Shown piece by piece: positions 45,689 through 57,463 of a DNA stretch of 64,000 nucleotides; the stretch's first letter is position 1, and each line of letters opens with the position of its first letter. The position numbers and the translations under genes are program-made. The notes beneath the pieces were generated by a model. That model searched no databases, was not told where the DNA came from, and saw only the letters and a list, made by a program, of their open reading frames with translations. Source of the DNA: Sordariomycetes sp. S80-01Y (lineage: Eukaryota > Ascomycota > Sordariomycetes); contig JAXQJY010000030.1 of the NCBI GenBank assembly GCA_037042185.1, forward strand, positions 1,736,001 through 1,800,000. Direction: 5' to 3'.

Positions 45689-46424
45689 ATGGCAGCTCCT
45701 CGACGACTGCTGAGCAGCTCTCTGCTCCGCGCAGCACCGACAGTCGCCCGCGCCAGCTCCCGAAGCTTCACCACAGCCCTCGCTGCTCCTGCGCGGACGT
45801 CACGAGCATGGCGTCCCGCCGCGGCCACCAAGGTCCAGGGTCTGAGGTGGTACTCCATCGATCCTGAGCTGCCGGGCTCGAGAAAATACACCGCCGAGGA
45901 GATCAAGGAGCAGATTGCCGTGAACGACGAGCTGGAGGCCAGTGGGAAGAGCGCCACCGCCGACGGGAGGAGCAAGGCCATATTTGTTGGTACGTCTGTC
46001 CGGCCGTCCAACGTAGCGCCCCATTCGTATCCCACGGGCGGGACAAAAATGGTAGCTGAAGAAGGACACGATGCTAACAAGCCAAACCTCAGATGTCCGC
46101 GAGCCGGAGGAGATCCTCAAGACTGGCCGCATCCCCTCCGCCGTCAACATCCCCGTCACCTCGGCCATCCAGTCCTTCCACCTGGCGCCCGACGACTTCC
46201 TCGACCTCTACGGCTTCGAGAAGCCCGCCCCCTCGGACCACCTGATCATGTACTGCAAGGCCGGGATACGCGCGCGCACCGCTGCCGGCCTGGCGCAGCA
46301 CGCCGGCTACGAGAAGGTCAGCGAGTACCCGGGCAGCTGGCTGGACTGGGCCGACAACAAGGGCGAGGTCGAGAAGAGGGAGGGCGACGGGGCGCCCTTC
46401 ACATGGCGGAGAGTCAAGCCGTAG
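45689..46424 (+). CDS. Mitochondrial rhodanese-like sulfurtransferase
   Basis: Two exons (45689-45989 and 46093-46424) joined over a 103-nt intron encode 210 residues. The first 50 residues (MAAPRRLLSSSLLRAAPTVARASSRSF) are Arg/Ser/Ala-rich without acidic residues, a mitochondrial presequence, so this ATG is preferred to an upstream in-frame one. The junction restores AIFVDVREPEE, the rhodanese CH2A motif. The active-site loop is MYCKAGIRART with the catalytic Cys at about residue 155. The domain ends with EYPGSWLDWADN. Single-domain rhodaneses of this type accept sulfur from thiosulfate or glutathione persulfide; the physiological donor cannot be told from the sequence. The small size matches yeast Rdl1/Rdl2. 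Confidence 0.93.
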
Positions 46425-46635
46425 GATCGTGGGGAGTTGGGGCGGGGTGTTCAAGGTGACGACTAGACATTGTAAAAGAAGACAGCAGTGTGGTAGCACA
46501 AGTCAATGGTATTTGTTGTACAGTATGAGAAAGTCATGACCCGACGCCTGGCAGTTCTATCAATATGGCAAGTACACTTCGTACAGCAGTCCGCCCAGCA
46601 CCATACGGTCCTCCACCGTCCAGACACACAATCCC

Positions 46636-47626
46636 CTAGAACATCAACGGCGTATCGTCACTTCCCTTGTTGTCCGGACCCCCCTCCCCGGGCTCTCTCG
46701 CGATTGGGCTCCCATGCGCAAAGAACAAGATCTTGATCGCCAACGCCAACCCGGCGTGCAGCACCACCACCACGACCAGCAAGATCTTGCTGACCTGCCT
46801 ATCAGTCGCGCTCAGCACGGGGTACAAGTTGCGCAGCAGGAAGGCGACGCTCATGCCGAAGCCGACGGCGACAAACGCCCAGTTCAGAATCTCGAGGGGG
46901 GACCAGGAGATGAGCGCCACGGGGATCCAGATCAGGTTCGCGTAGCCGTAGAGGGCGAAGCACTCGAGGAGGTTGGCGAGTTCGGAGCCGAAGTAGCGGA
47001 GGGCGAGGAAGAGAGCCACGGGGATCAGGAGGGTGTAGCCGTAGATGAGGCCGGCGGCGCCTGTGCCACGTTAGCTTATATCCTCCACTAATAGAGCGCA
47101 GCAAAGATAGGTAGTCTTACCGGAGAGAAGCTTGAAGTCATAAGCAAAGGGCGCCTTGTCCGCGCTGCTCAGATACTGGCTCACGGTGCCACCAAGGAAG
47201 AGAATCAGGACCACAGTGGTCGCGATCCAAAACGGCCCATACAGATCCGGGTTCCCCTCCAGCACATCCAGAAAGTTCGCCCGGGGAAAGAGCGCAGCCC
47301 AGCAGCGCTGCAGGACGGCGGAGGTGTCAACGTCAAAGAACTGTGCGTAGAAGGAGATCGTCCAGAGGAAGCGCTTGGAAGAGCCCGAGCCCGAGCCTGC
47401 TGTGACTGGAGGTGGGAGGCCGGAGGAGGGCGCTTTGCGGCCTGAGGTCGTTGTGTCGTTGAAGTTGGATTGGTGGAACTCGAGGTTGTCTTCCTGGAGG
47501 TCGGTGTGGCCGAGGTCGCCCTGAACAGCTGTTAGCAATGTGTTGTGAAGGGGGCCGTCAGGGGATGGGACGCACCTCGTCGTCCACGTCCACGACCGCG
47601 TCGTAGCCTGAGCCGGAGCGGGACAT
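46636..47626 (-). CDS. Yip1-domain membrane protein (YIPF1/2-like)
   Basis: Three exons (47626-47576, 47520-47121, 47060-46636) with introns of 55 and 60 nt give 291 residues. Exon 1 encodes MSRSGSGYDAVVDVDDE. The cytosolic N-terminal part has the family stretch DLQEDNLEFHQSNF. The membrane part holds LYGPFWIATTVVLILFLGG, KLLSGAAGLIYGY and three further helices (ANLIWIPVALIS, ILNWAFVAVGFGMSVAFLL, ILLVVVVVLHAGLALAIKI), about five in all, the Yip1 topology. Yip1-family proteins bind Rab GTPases and help shape ER-Golgi and Golgi membranes. Resemblance is closest to the YIPF1/YIPF2 type, but the yeast counterpart (Yip4 or Yip5) is uncertain. It converges with the rhodanese gene. Confidence 0.9.
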
Positions 47627-48254
47627 GGCTGCAGCTCGTCAAGATATTAAGGACTGAAAGAGAACGAATGAGACAGAGCGCCGAAGCAGTGCGTCAGGTA
47701 AAGGTGGTGGTTTGACGAAGCTCTTGTCGCGACGAAGCTTGGCATAGCGTGGGAGTAGGGACAGCTGTCGTCAGATTGGGAGGTCGCAGCGCGTCCGGCA
47801 TTTATCCGGTGGCCCCTGCATCTGTATTTCACCAACCAGGAATTCGAGGTCTCTACAAGGGCTACGATGAAAGTTACAAATAGGCAAGCATTTCACGAGA
47901 GTCGCAGATGTCAGATTTTACGAGTATTTGGAAACGATGAGTCTTTTGCTAAGAGGTCGGCTGAGGCAACACGACACCTACCATTTGCTAGAAATCTCGC
48001 AAACAGCGCCCCGCGGACCTCGGGTGTCTCGACAAGGCCATTCCTGATATGCGCCAGAGCATCACACATCATTCGTCATGGACCTTCATCGAGGCATCGA
48101 ACGTGAATTGCCTAAGCTGCCGGTGCTAATGTACCAAAGCCAATAACCCGACCTCCGCAAACAGGGAAGCTCTTCTTCCTGCTCCCAACCAATCCATCCT
48201 CGAATGATGCCAGAAAAAGATCCCAGACGCCGCTTCCATGACTGTGCGAATCGT
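47627..48254. other. Intergenic between Yip1-family and ubiquitin-eL40 genes
   Basis: About 630 bases holding the Yip1 gene promoter and the 3' UTR of the ubiquitin-eL40 gene, both on the minus strand. No additional gene is recognisable. Confidence 0.5.
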
Positions 48255-48933
<679 letters not shown>

Positions 48934-49264
48934 GTTGACGGATTTCTGTGACGCTGACGATGTGAAGTTCGTAGGTGCCGGCGATTTCCCTGCCGCTTTC
49001 TGGCTGGAAGAGTTTGGTGGGGCAGAGGTGCGAAAAGAGTGAAAATCCCGTGACCTAGGGTTTTGAGCGACGTGGGTCCACTCTCATCGATCGGTCGAGC
49101 TTGACCCCTTTTCGCGATCAATGACGTCCAAAGACAAAAGAAGAAAAAAAAAAAGAGGTACAGGAAATCTGTCTTGTTGGCGTGGTATTTACGTAGATGT
49201 TGAGCTCTATCATTTCTTCGTGGTCATAAATTCGTGAAGTTGGTTTGCGCTCAGCCTGCGCTGG
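48934..49264. promoter_or_regulatory. Promoter/leader of ubiquitin-eL40
   Basis: About 330 bases between the ubiquitin-eL40 start and the end of the Rrn7 gene. It includes an A-rich run (about 49136-49153), which is T-rich on the coding strand, a common nucleosome-poor promoter element. Confidence 0.5.
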
Positions 49265-51119
49265 TCATACTTCGATGCCGACATCTTGCTCCTCTGCACG
49301 CCGTTTCCTTCTCTGCCACTTGATAATACGCTGCTCAAGCATGTATACAGCCCTCGTGAGCGTTTCAATATTTATTCCAGTCAAATTTGCTGTTGTAGTG
49401 TTAGCGAGCTGGAATGCTCCGGTGAGAAAAAAAGGGGTATCCTCACCCATGACGGTATAGAAGCTTCTCGCAACGTCGGACAAGTCCCTCACAGCTCGGA
49501 AAGCTTCATAGGTAGCTTCAGAGAATTCTTCCTGGGAGTCTCCCGCTTCGACCATTCCCTCGGGACCATCGACGTTTTCTGACGTTGAGATCACGACGGC
49601 GCTGAGTGTCTCTCGACAATGCTTATCAAGCTCAGGCTCCGATAATTCAGGCACCGACACGTCCACCCGAGGCGGTTCCTTCACTGGGAAGAACTGCGTG
49701 ACTTGATGATTGTCTAAACCACATTAGCTTCGCTTCGAGCGGCCCTAAGATTCAACTTACTTTCTCGATGAATCAAATCTGACATGTATCGAAGATAGCT
49801 GTCTAGCTCTCCATTTTCCATGGAAACGACTTGCTCAACCGACAAGTGCTTGAACTGAGCATCTGAATATAGAGATCTGTGCTCTTGACCTGCGCCTTCC
49901 TTCAATTGTGTCCATTTCTCCCAGTCAAACGTAAGGTTGGTGTCGTCAGCCATCGAGAGGAGAGGCTTCTGCTTTGGCGAAAAGGGGAGGCATAGCTTCG
50001 TGCCAATTACCAGAAGAGAGCAAACTAAAATTTCTGGCTGATCGACGGGAAAGACCTTTGTCTTCCAAAGTGGAAAGGAGAAATTGCATTGTAAGAGGAC
50101 GGCTAAATTCCTCGCCGTGCGGACGGATTCGACTATGGCAGTTAGCTCACCGGCTGTCGGTATTATGGAGATGGCGACGTACTTGGTAAAGCTGTCTCCT
50201 TAGCGTAGTTAATCAAGAGCGCAGTCTCGTTGAGAGCAGGAGGTACGAGCTGGTAGTTATGGTGAAAACCATAGATCAGATGTAGAGCAGCTGAGTGGAG
50301 CTGCCCTCCCTTCAAAGGTGTGTGTAGGGGGATTTTCATGGCACGAGTGAAGGCCGAGGGCATTCGGTCTCGCATCTCCTGGGGTAGTGTATGGTACTGC
50401 AAATTGATCAGAAAAGATCCAAACTTTAGGACCCAACGCCGAAGCTATAGGGGACACGGAGGACTCACCACATGCCGGTATGGGATATTGCCGCCATTCG
50501 CCCATCGAAAGATCTCGCCCAAACTCATCGGTATCCTGAGCAGCAGGCATCCTAAATAGCAAAGGCATAGCGTGTCGATCATCTTCGGCATCGGCCAGTC
50601 CTGTCCTCTCTCCGAATCCCAACTCAACTTGCTCCCTTTGGGCCTACCCTTATCCTCGGATTCAGACTCTTCGTCAGCCTGAGAGCTGAACATCTCCAGC
50701 TTTCCATCCACCTGGTCTCCCTTTTCTTCTGGGACTAACGCGGCGAAGCCCCTTATTCTCAGATCCCAAAGATCCCTCACCACGGTCTCCAGCTCCCCCT
50801 TACATCCCTTGTGCCTGATCAACCACAGCAACTGGCTCCTCAAGATCAGCTGCAAGGCCTCAAGATATAGAGATCTACCTTCATGGGCTGTGAGCTGCTT
50901 CTTTTCGGTCTCTCTTGTCTCCCTTTGGCGCCGGTGGATGGCGCCCATGGGGCCTGAGTCTTCCAGGTCGCCGAGGGACATCTGGAGGAAACCCTCGATC
51001 TGGGCGCCACAGCGTGCGCAGAACATGAGACCATCTTCTAGATAGTACTTTCGGGATTTTCGGCAGGAGGAGCAGCGTTGCCCGCCGGGGAGTTTGTGTG
51101 TCTCGCTCGGGCCGTCCAT
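49265..51119 (-). CDS. RRN7: RNA polymerase I core factor subunit Rrn7 (TFIIB-like)
   Basis: Five exons (51119-50469, 50396-50183, 50132-49761, 49713-49447, 49389-49265), introns 72, 50, 47 and 57 nt, give 542 residues. The start is the ATG of MDGPSETHKL; codons before it lack an ATG. Residues 16-37 form a zinc ribbon (CSSC, then CARC 14 residues later). A helical region with DLWDLRIRGFAALVPE follows. The first cyclin fold holds MIDTLCLCYLGCLLLRIPMSLGEIFRWANGG, and a second follows with LVCSLLVIGTKLCLPF. Rrn7/TAF1B binds TFIIB-like to RNA polymerase I at the rDNA promoter as part of core factor. Separate exons read as isolated frames look like several small proteins; only the joined model matches Rrn7. 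The last intron is in frame and stop-free, so its removal is inferred from its GTGAGG, GCTAAC and ACAG signals. Confidence 0.88.
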
Positions 51120-51815
51120 TATGGTTTTGGGCAAAAGCTAGACCTTAAAGCTCGGCGAAAGCTGGGGTGTTGTTCAGATTACGAGACCGAGCCGTTTCGT
51201 CCGGTAATTGATTACCGCACTCATATTTGAAAGTGGAGGCTTCGGAATTGTGAACTTTCAATTGCCGGGGAATGGTGGTGATGTGATGAGAGGCTGAGTC
51301 GTGCGGGTTCACGTCCAAATCTAGAGGTTGACGAGTCAAACTTTGGTTTAACGCTGACATCGACTAAACGCGTCATGCCATGATATATGCCAAAATTGCC
51401 GGCGACGTGACATCGTAGTTTTATACGGATTTGGTGGTTCAGAAAAATATCACTACGGCAAATTATATTGCAGTGTATAATTTGCTCAACTTAGGAATCT
51501 TATAATACAAGGACAAGGGCAAGATCACAGGTCGATTGAGACAAAGTAGTACATCTCCGAAGCTCCGCTTTCCTTTATTTTCTTTTGGTGAATCTTCCAG
51601 CTATATTGTGCGTGGATAACATGGCGAGACGTTGAAAACAAAGTAAATGTGGTGGCATAAGCTCATTCAAGGCGTTGTCCAGCGTCGGGGCCAGCAAAGA
51701 CAATCCGATTCATACATGCTTTTCGTGCCGCAACGTCTAACAACAACAGGGTATTTGAAGCGTTGAGAGACTTGGCGTAGCGGAGTATGGCGTACGGAGC
51801 CGCAAGGCGACCCGT
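51120..51815. other. Intergenic between Rrn7 and eIF5A genes
   Basis: About 700 bases, AT-rich around 51,400-51,500, holding the Rrn7 promoter and the eIF5A 3' UTR, both on the minus strand. No other gene seen. Confidence 0.5.
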
Positions 51816-52768
51816 TTAGGAACCCTTGGGAGCCTCCTTGGCCTCAACAGCGGACTGCTCGCCCATGGAGGTGAGAACAATGACGTCTAGTGCCTGGTTA
51901 GATTCCCTTGTCTCTTCTCCGCAGCGATAGGTATTGGATGGTACTTACTGACGTCCTTCTCCTCAACCTTGAAGAGCTTCTCGATCTTGTCGCCAATCTC
52001 ACCGTCGGGGAGCTTGACATCATCCTTGGTGTCGCCGTTGTCGTCCATGAGAGAGAGGAAGCCATCGTCGGAGATGTCGAGCTGGTGAATGTTAGTATAA
52101 ATCTGTGTTATAGGGATAGTTCTGACTCACAAGCTGGTACTCACGACGGGAGACGTGGGGGACGTCCATGTTGTGGGTGGAGGGAGAGAGATCTTCGTAC
52201 TTCTTGGAGGTGAAGATATCAGTGGCGACAAGGTGAACCTTGGCGTGACCGTGCTTGCCAGTCTTGGAGGTGGACATGTCGACGATCTTGCAAGGGCGGC
52301 CCTTGATGACAACGAAGCCGTTCTTACGCAGAGCAGAGCACTGCATGGGGAACGTCAAGGACGCGCCGGCATCGGCGGAGTCGAAGGTAACATCGTGCTG
52401 CAGGCGTGGTCAACAATTGGGTTCTCTGAAGCTGTGCGTGAAGCGCTGCAGACTGGGCGCCGGCGACCCCTCGGGAGGTTTGGATTTGGTGGAACAGCGC
52501 TTGCCGAACACCATACACCATCCAAAGCCACTCATGTAGCAAGCCCATCGAATGCGACAGTCCCCTCACCCCAATCAACACCCGCCATCTCTCTGTCCTT
52601 TTTCTGACTTTATTGAATCGACTGGACTCGAATATTGTCGAGGGTGGTTGTTGTCGTGGGGCACGAGCGACAATGCGGGGTGGTTTTTTGTGGCCAGAGG
52701 GGAGCGCTCGCAGCGCAGAGCATTATGAGAAGCGCGGGGGCGGGAGGGCAACTTACTTCCTCAGCCAT
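51816..52768 (-). CDS. Translation factor eIF5A
   Basis: Four exons (52768-52757, 52397-52131, 52081-51949, 51886-51816) encode 160 residues. Exon 1 holds only MAEE and is followed by a 359-nt intron, the longest in the window; the others are 49 and 62 nt. The conserved loop [15 protein letters not shown] carries the hypusine Lys at residue 52. The C-terminal OB domain ([24 protein letters not shown]) is complete and the protein ends KEAPKGS. Hypusinated eIF5A promotes peptide bond formation at stalled, for example proline-rich, sites and termination. A purine-rich plus-strand tract upstream (CT-rich on the coding strand) suits a highly expressed gene. The large first intron could house an enhancer or small transcript, but this is speculative. 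Confidence 0.97.
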
Positions 52769-53967
52769 GGTGAATGATTTGCGCGGAGAACTGGCTCGTG
52801 ACAAAAAAGGGAGAAGAAGAAGGTGATGAAGAGGTTGATGGGAGAGTTTGCGAAGATGCTTTGGGGAGGAATAGATGGAGGGGGAGAGAAAAGAGGGAGG
52901 AGAGAGAAATATGCCAGCCAGTCCCAGCGCCCTTCGCCGCAGATGTACCTTTGCAGCGAACAGGTGGTGCAGAGCTACATAACCTTACAGCGCCCAGCCA
53001 CTGGCAGTGAGTGTGGTACCTAGGCGGGCTGCGGGCACCAGGTTGTTAGGGTCACGGCGGGACGCCTGTTCCCTCAATGGAGGGGCAAAATTCAGGCGCA
53101 AAACGCAAATCCGGGCGGGCCTCGATTTTTTTTTCCTATTCTCCCCTCTGTGATTGGACTGTCCGCCAGCTCACGCGGGACTCGGAAGGCAACACTACGG
53201 TGTGCACCAGCGCAACTGTCGGACTGGTGTCCCTCGAGAATAGCAGGCTCTCTCAGTCCCAGGGACCAGTCGCTGGGACTTGGATTCACGGGCAGCGCGT
53301 AGTACTGAGATAATGTTGCGCGAAGTCTTGAAGCAAGCCACCCTGACTCCACTATGCCTTGCTAGGTACTATTCAGCAATGAGACGACTTCAAGCTAGGC
53401 CTTTGTAAGCATTGCATGCTTTAATTTTGCAACGTCCATCCGAGGCCAAATCTCGGAGGCGCGAACGAAGCCTTGCCCTCTCAATTTCGTTCAAGTTGAA
53501 GCTGGAGCTGGTTGCGACATCGCATGCTGAACAGGCACGGGCTCCTTGGACAGATCTGTTGCATATTATTCTCTTGATGGGTCTCTAATCGATTCGCTTG
53601 AAAAACATGATGGACGGAGTCCGCGCGTGTCGATGGGGGATATTTATAAATTGTCGATAGTCGCGTGTCGAGATCGTGGACCTGACTTGGGTGCGAAAGA
53701 GTGGGGCCTTTACCGAGCTCAGAGAAGGCTCACCGAGAGCTTTGTCCAATCAAATCACACTCCGCGCAAGCTGCCGCTCGCTGACACGTTCAGCCTTGCT
53801 CCTTCGTCAGGTAGCTGAAGTAACTCAACAACCGAGCCTACCTACCTTGCCTTGAACAGCGGGTCGACATTCCACCGACATTGACATTCACTGGCGAACA
53901 TATGCAATGCACTCATTTATAAATCAGCTGCGATCGTACTGACAAAGCATTCCCCAGCTATTGCGCC
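52769..53967. promoter_or_regulatory. Divergent promoter region of eIF5A and VPS52
   Basis: A 1.2 kb divergent intergenic region. The part next to eIF5A (about 52,800-52,910) is almost purely purine on the plus strand, which is a CT-rich promoter and leader for eIF5A. A short A-rich/T-rich run is seen near 53,126. No further gene recognised. Confidence 0.55.
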
Positions 53968-56033
53968 ATGTGGCTGGACCGACTCGCTGGAAGCCAGGCC
54001 AACGTGTCGGGGTCCTCCACACCGCAACCAAACAGCAGACCATATTCTCCTCTACCGAGACGAACATCGAGCAGCCTCAGCCCCTATGTTACATCGCAGC
54101 GCCCAGGCGCGAATTCTCCAAGGGGATCTTCCTTATCGCTAGTCTCGAACGACTCCACGACCTCCTTACTGGCATCGTCGCGCAAGCCGAACGGCTCAGG
54201 GCTGAGACAGTCTTCGACCGTATACGAAGGGCCCAATCCCGTCGAGGTGCTTGAGAAGCTACTCGACACGGGCAAGGAGGATGAGAAGCAAGATGCGCAG
54301 AAGGGAAGCTCTATAAGAGCAGAAGACCTGGAGTTAGAGCCTGACTTTGGCGGCTTATCATTGAAAGAGCTGGCTGAAGCTGAAAATGACGAGGGCAATG
54401 AGACCTCACAAACGACGCCCCAGCAGCAGAAGGTTGGGAATTGTAAGTATGGAGGTGCTCGTGCGAGGGTGGAAGGGCTGACGCGGATGTAGATGAACAA
54501 CAAAAAGCCAAGTTCGACGACCTACACAGATCGATAGTCGCCTGCGATGATGTCCTCCACTCGGTCGAAACAAATCTCGAGAGCTTCAGGGACGATCTGG
54601 CCAGCGTATCTGCCGACATCGAATCTCTTCAGTCACGATCCACAGCGCTGAACAGGAGACTGGACAACCGGAAGGCCGCGGAGAGGGCACTGGCGCCATT
54701 GGTGGAAGAGCTGAGCGTGTCTCCGGAGGTCATATCCAAGATTTCGGAAGGGCACATCGACGAGTCTTGGGCAAAGATGTTGAACGAGATCGACCGGCGT
54801 GCGGCGGCGCATGACAAGAGATCTAGCTCAAGTCAGACGAAAGCTTCAGAAGACCTTGGACCTCTTCTCCAAAAGCTTACCGGAAAGGCCATCGAGAGGA
54901 TACGAGACTTTCTCGTGGCTCAAATCAAGGCGCTGCGGTCACCTAATATCAACGCCCAGATCATCCAACAACAAAACTTCCTCAAGTTCAAGGATCTTTA
55001 CACCTTCTTGCATAAACACCACGCGACTCTCGCCGAAGAGATCGCGCTGGCATACATGAATACTATGCGCTGGTACTATCACACCCAGTTTTCGAGATAC
55101 GAGAAAGCATTGGGCAAAGTCAAATTGCATATACTGGACAAGAACGACGTGCTTGGTCAAGAGGATTTATCACGCAAGGCAACAGTGCTGTCGGGGTCAA
55201 GAGTAGGAGGGCCACCTCACGATGCTTTCAACCTCGGCCGCCGGATCGACATGCTGAAAACCAAGAATCAATCTGCTTTGTCGTCATACTTGGCGGAGGA
55301 AGATCACTCAACACATTACCTCGAGGTCCCTTTCCGCAATTTCAATCTGGCGCTGATTGACAACGCCACGGCCGAGTATACCTTCCTGGCGACGTTTTTC
55401 TCTCCAGCTCTGTCATACCAAAGGATCGCCAAAAACTTTAATTACATCTTCGAATCGACCTTCGAGCTGGGACACACACTTTCAAAGTCCCTCGTGAGTG
55501 AGACCTACGATGCTCTCGGTCTCTTGCTATGCATTCGCCTGAATCAACAATTCGCCTTCGAACTTCAGCGGCGGAAGGTTCCTGCAGTCGAAGGCTACGT
55601 CAACGGCACGAATATGCTTCTCTGGCCACGCCTGCAACAAGTTATGGATCGTCATTGCGAGTCTGTGAAAGCTCTCACAGCTGCCATGCCTGCCAAACCG
55701 TCAAAACCATCAGGTGACGCCAAGCTCTCTGCTGCTCCCCACGTCGTCACGCAACGCTTCGGCCAGCTCCTTCACGGCTTCCTGTCTTTGAGTACAGAAG
55801 CTGGAGACGACGAGCCCGTGGTTTCGAGTCTGCGACGACTGCGAGGGGATCTTGAGACCTTCCTCACGCGTCATGCGCAGGGTTTCGGGTCTGACAAGAG
55901 GAAGAGCGGGCGATTCTTGTACAACAACTACTCCCTCATTTTAACTATCATCAGTGACGTGGATGGGAAGCTGGCGAATGATCAGCAAGAGCATTTCGAG
56001 CAGCTGAAGAAGCCATATCAGGGGGAAGCCTGA
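53968..56033 (+). CDS. VPS52: GARP complex subunit Vps52 (Sac2)
   Basis: Exon 1 (53968-54442) and exon 2 (54493-56033), joined over a 50-nt GTAAGT/TAG intron, encode 671 residues. The first 160 are Ser/Pro-rich and disordered. The Vps52 domain then begins with a coiled coil (SVETNLESFRDDLASVSADIESLQSRSTALNRRLDNRK). It continues through LSVSPEVISKISEGHIDESW and GKAIERIRDFLVAQIKALRSPNINAQIIQQQNFLKF, the most conserved family block, shown here only as landmarks. The C-terminal helical part ends near residue 660. With Vps51, Vps53 and Vps54 it tethers endosome-derived vesicles to the trans-Golgi. Some similarity to Cog-type tethers exists, but the signature blocks are those of Vps52. Confidence 0.92.
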
Positions 56034-56194
56034 AAGTCAATCACGTGTATTTGAGAGCGATGAAGCGAAATCAGGCGCATTGCGAGGCGTTACGGCAGTT
56101 AGCTTATGGCATTGACAGGCCAGAGTATGATACAACAAATCTACAGAAGCGGAAGCTTGGTATCTAAGGTATGATCCACGTCGCCTCTCGTCGT

Positions 56195-57463
56195 TCAACG
56201 TACAAACAGTCCCCAAATGTAGTTGACTGCGACTGGATTCCGTCGCAAGTAAAAAGCCAGAATCCCAACGGCGAGCGCCGCCCCGACTGTCCCAGCCGGC
56301 CGTCTATAAGCCCACATCGTAGACTTGACCTTGTTTTGCACTTCCATCCACCTAAGTTCCTTGGCCTGCCTATCAAAGAACTCCCTCCCATCTTCCAGGT
56401 TCTGCTCGGCACACTGTTCAACGTGTCTCACCGTCTTCAGTGAGCTTGCCCCTGAGATGTTCTTCCAATTCCTCAAGCTTTCCGGCGGATAGTGCTTGAA
56501 CAGTAACATGGCATCGGCAATCAACATGTCCAGATCCATACTGGGCGGGACCTTGCCCAAGATTACGTGTAGCATGTCCGCCTCGTCAATCTCGAGAACT
56601 TCGTCTCGGCGATCAATCACAATCTGGGCGAACATGTAGATACTGAACACCGGCTCCCGCGCGAGGAATATGTCGAAGAGACGGGCTATATCGTGGTATT
56701 TCTCGATGTTGTGTGCAAACATGGTGAGTGTTCCCGACAAGGCGTAGAAGGGCTCTACGCCCCAAAGGTGGCGACAGAGCTTTGGATCTGCCCTGCCCAG
56801 GATATCTGGCAACAGTCTCAGCTGCGCGGTCGTGGGATTGAGGTTCGGGAGCATGAAGTCTCGTATCCTCAACACACTCAACCTCGCCACCACCGGTGCC
56901 CGTAGCTCAGGCGGCAGTACCAGCAGCAGGACCTGGCAGATATCATGGTACCCTTGGAAGTAATGTAGGTAGGGGTTTCGACGTAGGACCTCGGTGATCA
57001 ACGCCGAGAGCTCGGATTTCCGTCTTTGGGATTCGGATTCGGACTGGTTTTGGGGATAGTAGACAAAGGAGCGGTCGACGTCAAGGCGGACTTGGTCTTC
57101 GTCGCGGTGTGAGGGCAGTTGTTTCCAGTCGGCGTTGGCGGTGTTGGCTTTCGGGTCGACGGCCATTAATATCGGCCCTAGAAAGTCAGTATGGTATATC
57201 AGGTGGCCGAAGGCGTCAAAAGCAGCTTCAACACGCTCTTGGGACGTACAGGCATCTCGGCGGAGCTCATCTTTGAGCAGCCCTCCCCTAGTCTCAGCCA
57301 GGGATCGTAGACGACCTGCGTCTTTCCATTTGCATGCTTCGCGGATCTCCTCCTCCTTCTGGATAGTAGCAGGATCAGCCTCCTCGGCATGGTTTCTCGA
57401 AGTGGATGATGAGGCGCTGCTGCTCTCCCGACCCAACGCTCGTTTCTCATCCAGGGTGTCCAT
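56195..57463 (-). CDS. TBC-domain RabGAP, TBC1D20/Gyp8-like, tail-anchored
   Basis: Two exons (57463-57250 and 57177-56195) with a 72-nt intron give 398 residues. The ATG of MDTLDEKRAL is used; the frame runs upstream without ATG support. The intron is inferred because splicing converts the exon 1 end into RRDAWPILM, the usual TBC entry. The arginine finger lies in QVRLDVDRSF (R107) and the glutamine finger in YFQGYHD (Q146); both are intact. After FDIFLAREPVFSIYMFAQIVI and the terminal helices comes a hydrophobic segment (GTVGAALAVGILAFYL) close to the C terminus, a membrane anchor as in ER-associated TBC1D20. Such GAPs inactivate Rab1/Ypt1-type GTPases in ER-Golgi traffic. The substrate Rab is inferred. 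The gene is convergent with VPS52. Confidence 0.92.
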   Translation of the reverse strand: MDTLDEKRALGRESSSASSSTSRNHAEEADPATIQKEEEIREACKWKDAGRLRSLAETRGGLLKDELRRDACTSQERVEAAFDAFGHLIYHTDFLGPILMAVDPKANTANADWKQLPSHRDEDQVRLDVDRSFVYYPQNQSESESQRRKSELSALITEVLRRNPYLHYFQGYHDICQVLLLVLPPELRAPVVARLSVLRIRDFMLPNLNPTTAQLRLLPDILGRADPKLCRHLWGVEPFYALSGTLTMFAHNIEKYHDIARLFDIFLAREPVFSIYMFAQIVIDRRDEVLEIDEADMLHVILGKVPPSMDLDMLIADAMLLFKHYPPESLRNWKNISGASSLKTVRHVEQCAEQNLEDGREFFDRQAKELRWMEVQNKVKSTMWAYRRPAGTVGAALAVGILAFYLRRNPVAVNYIWGLFVR

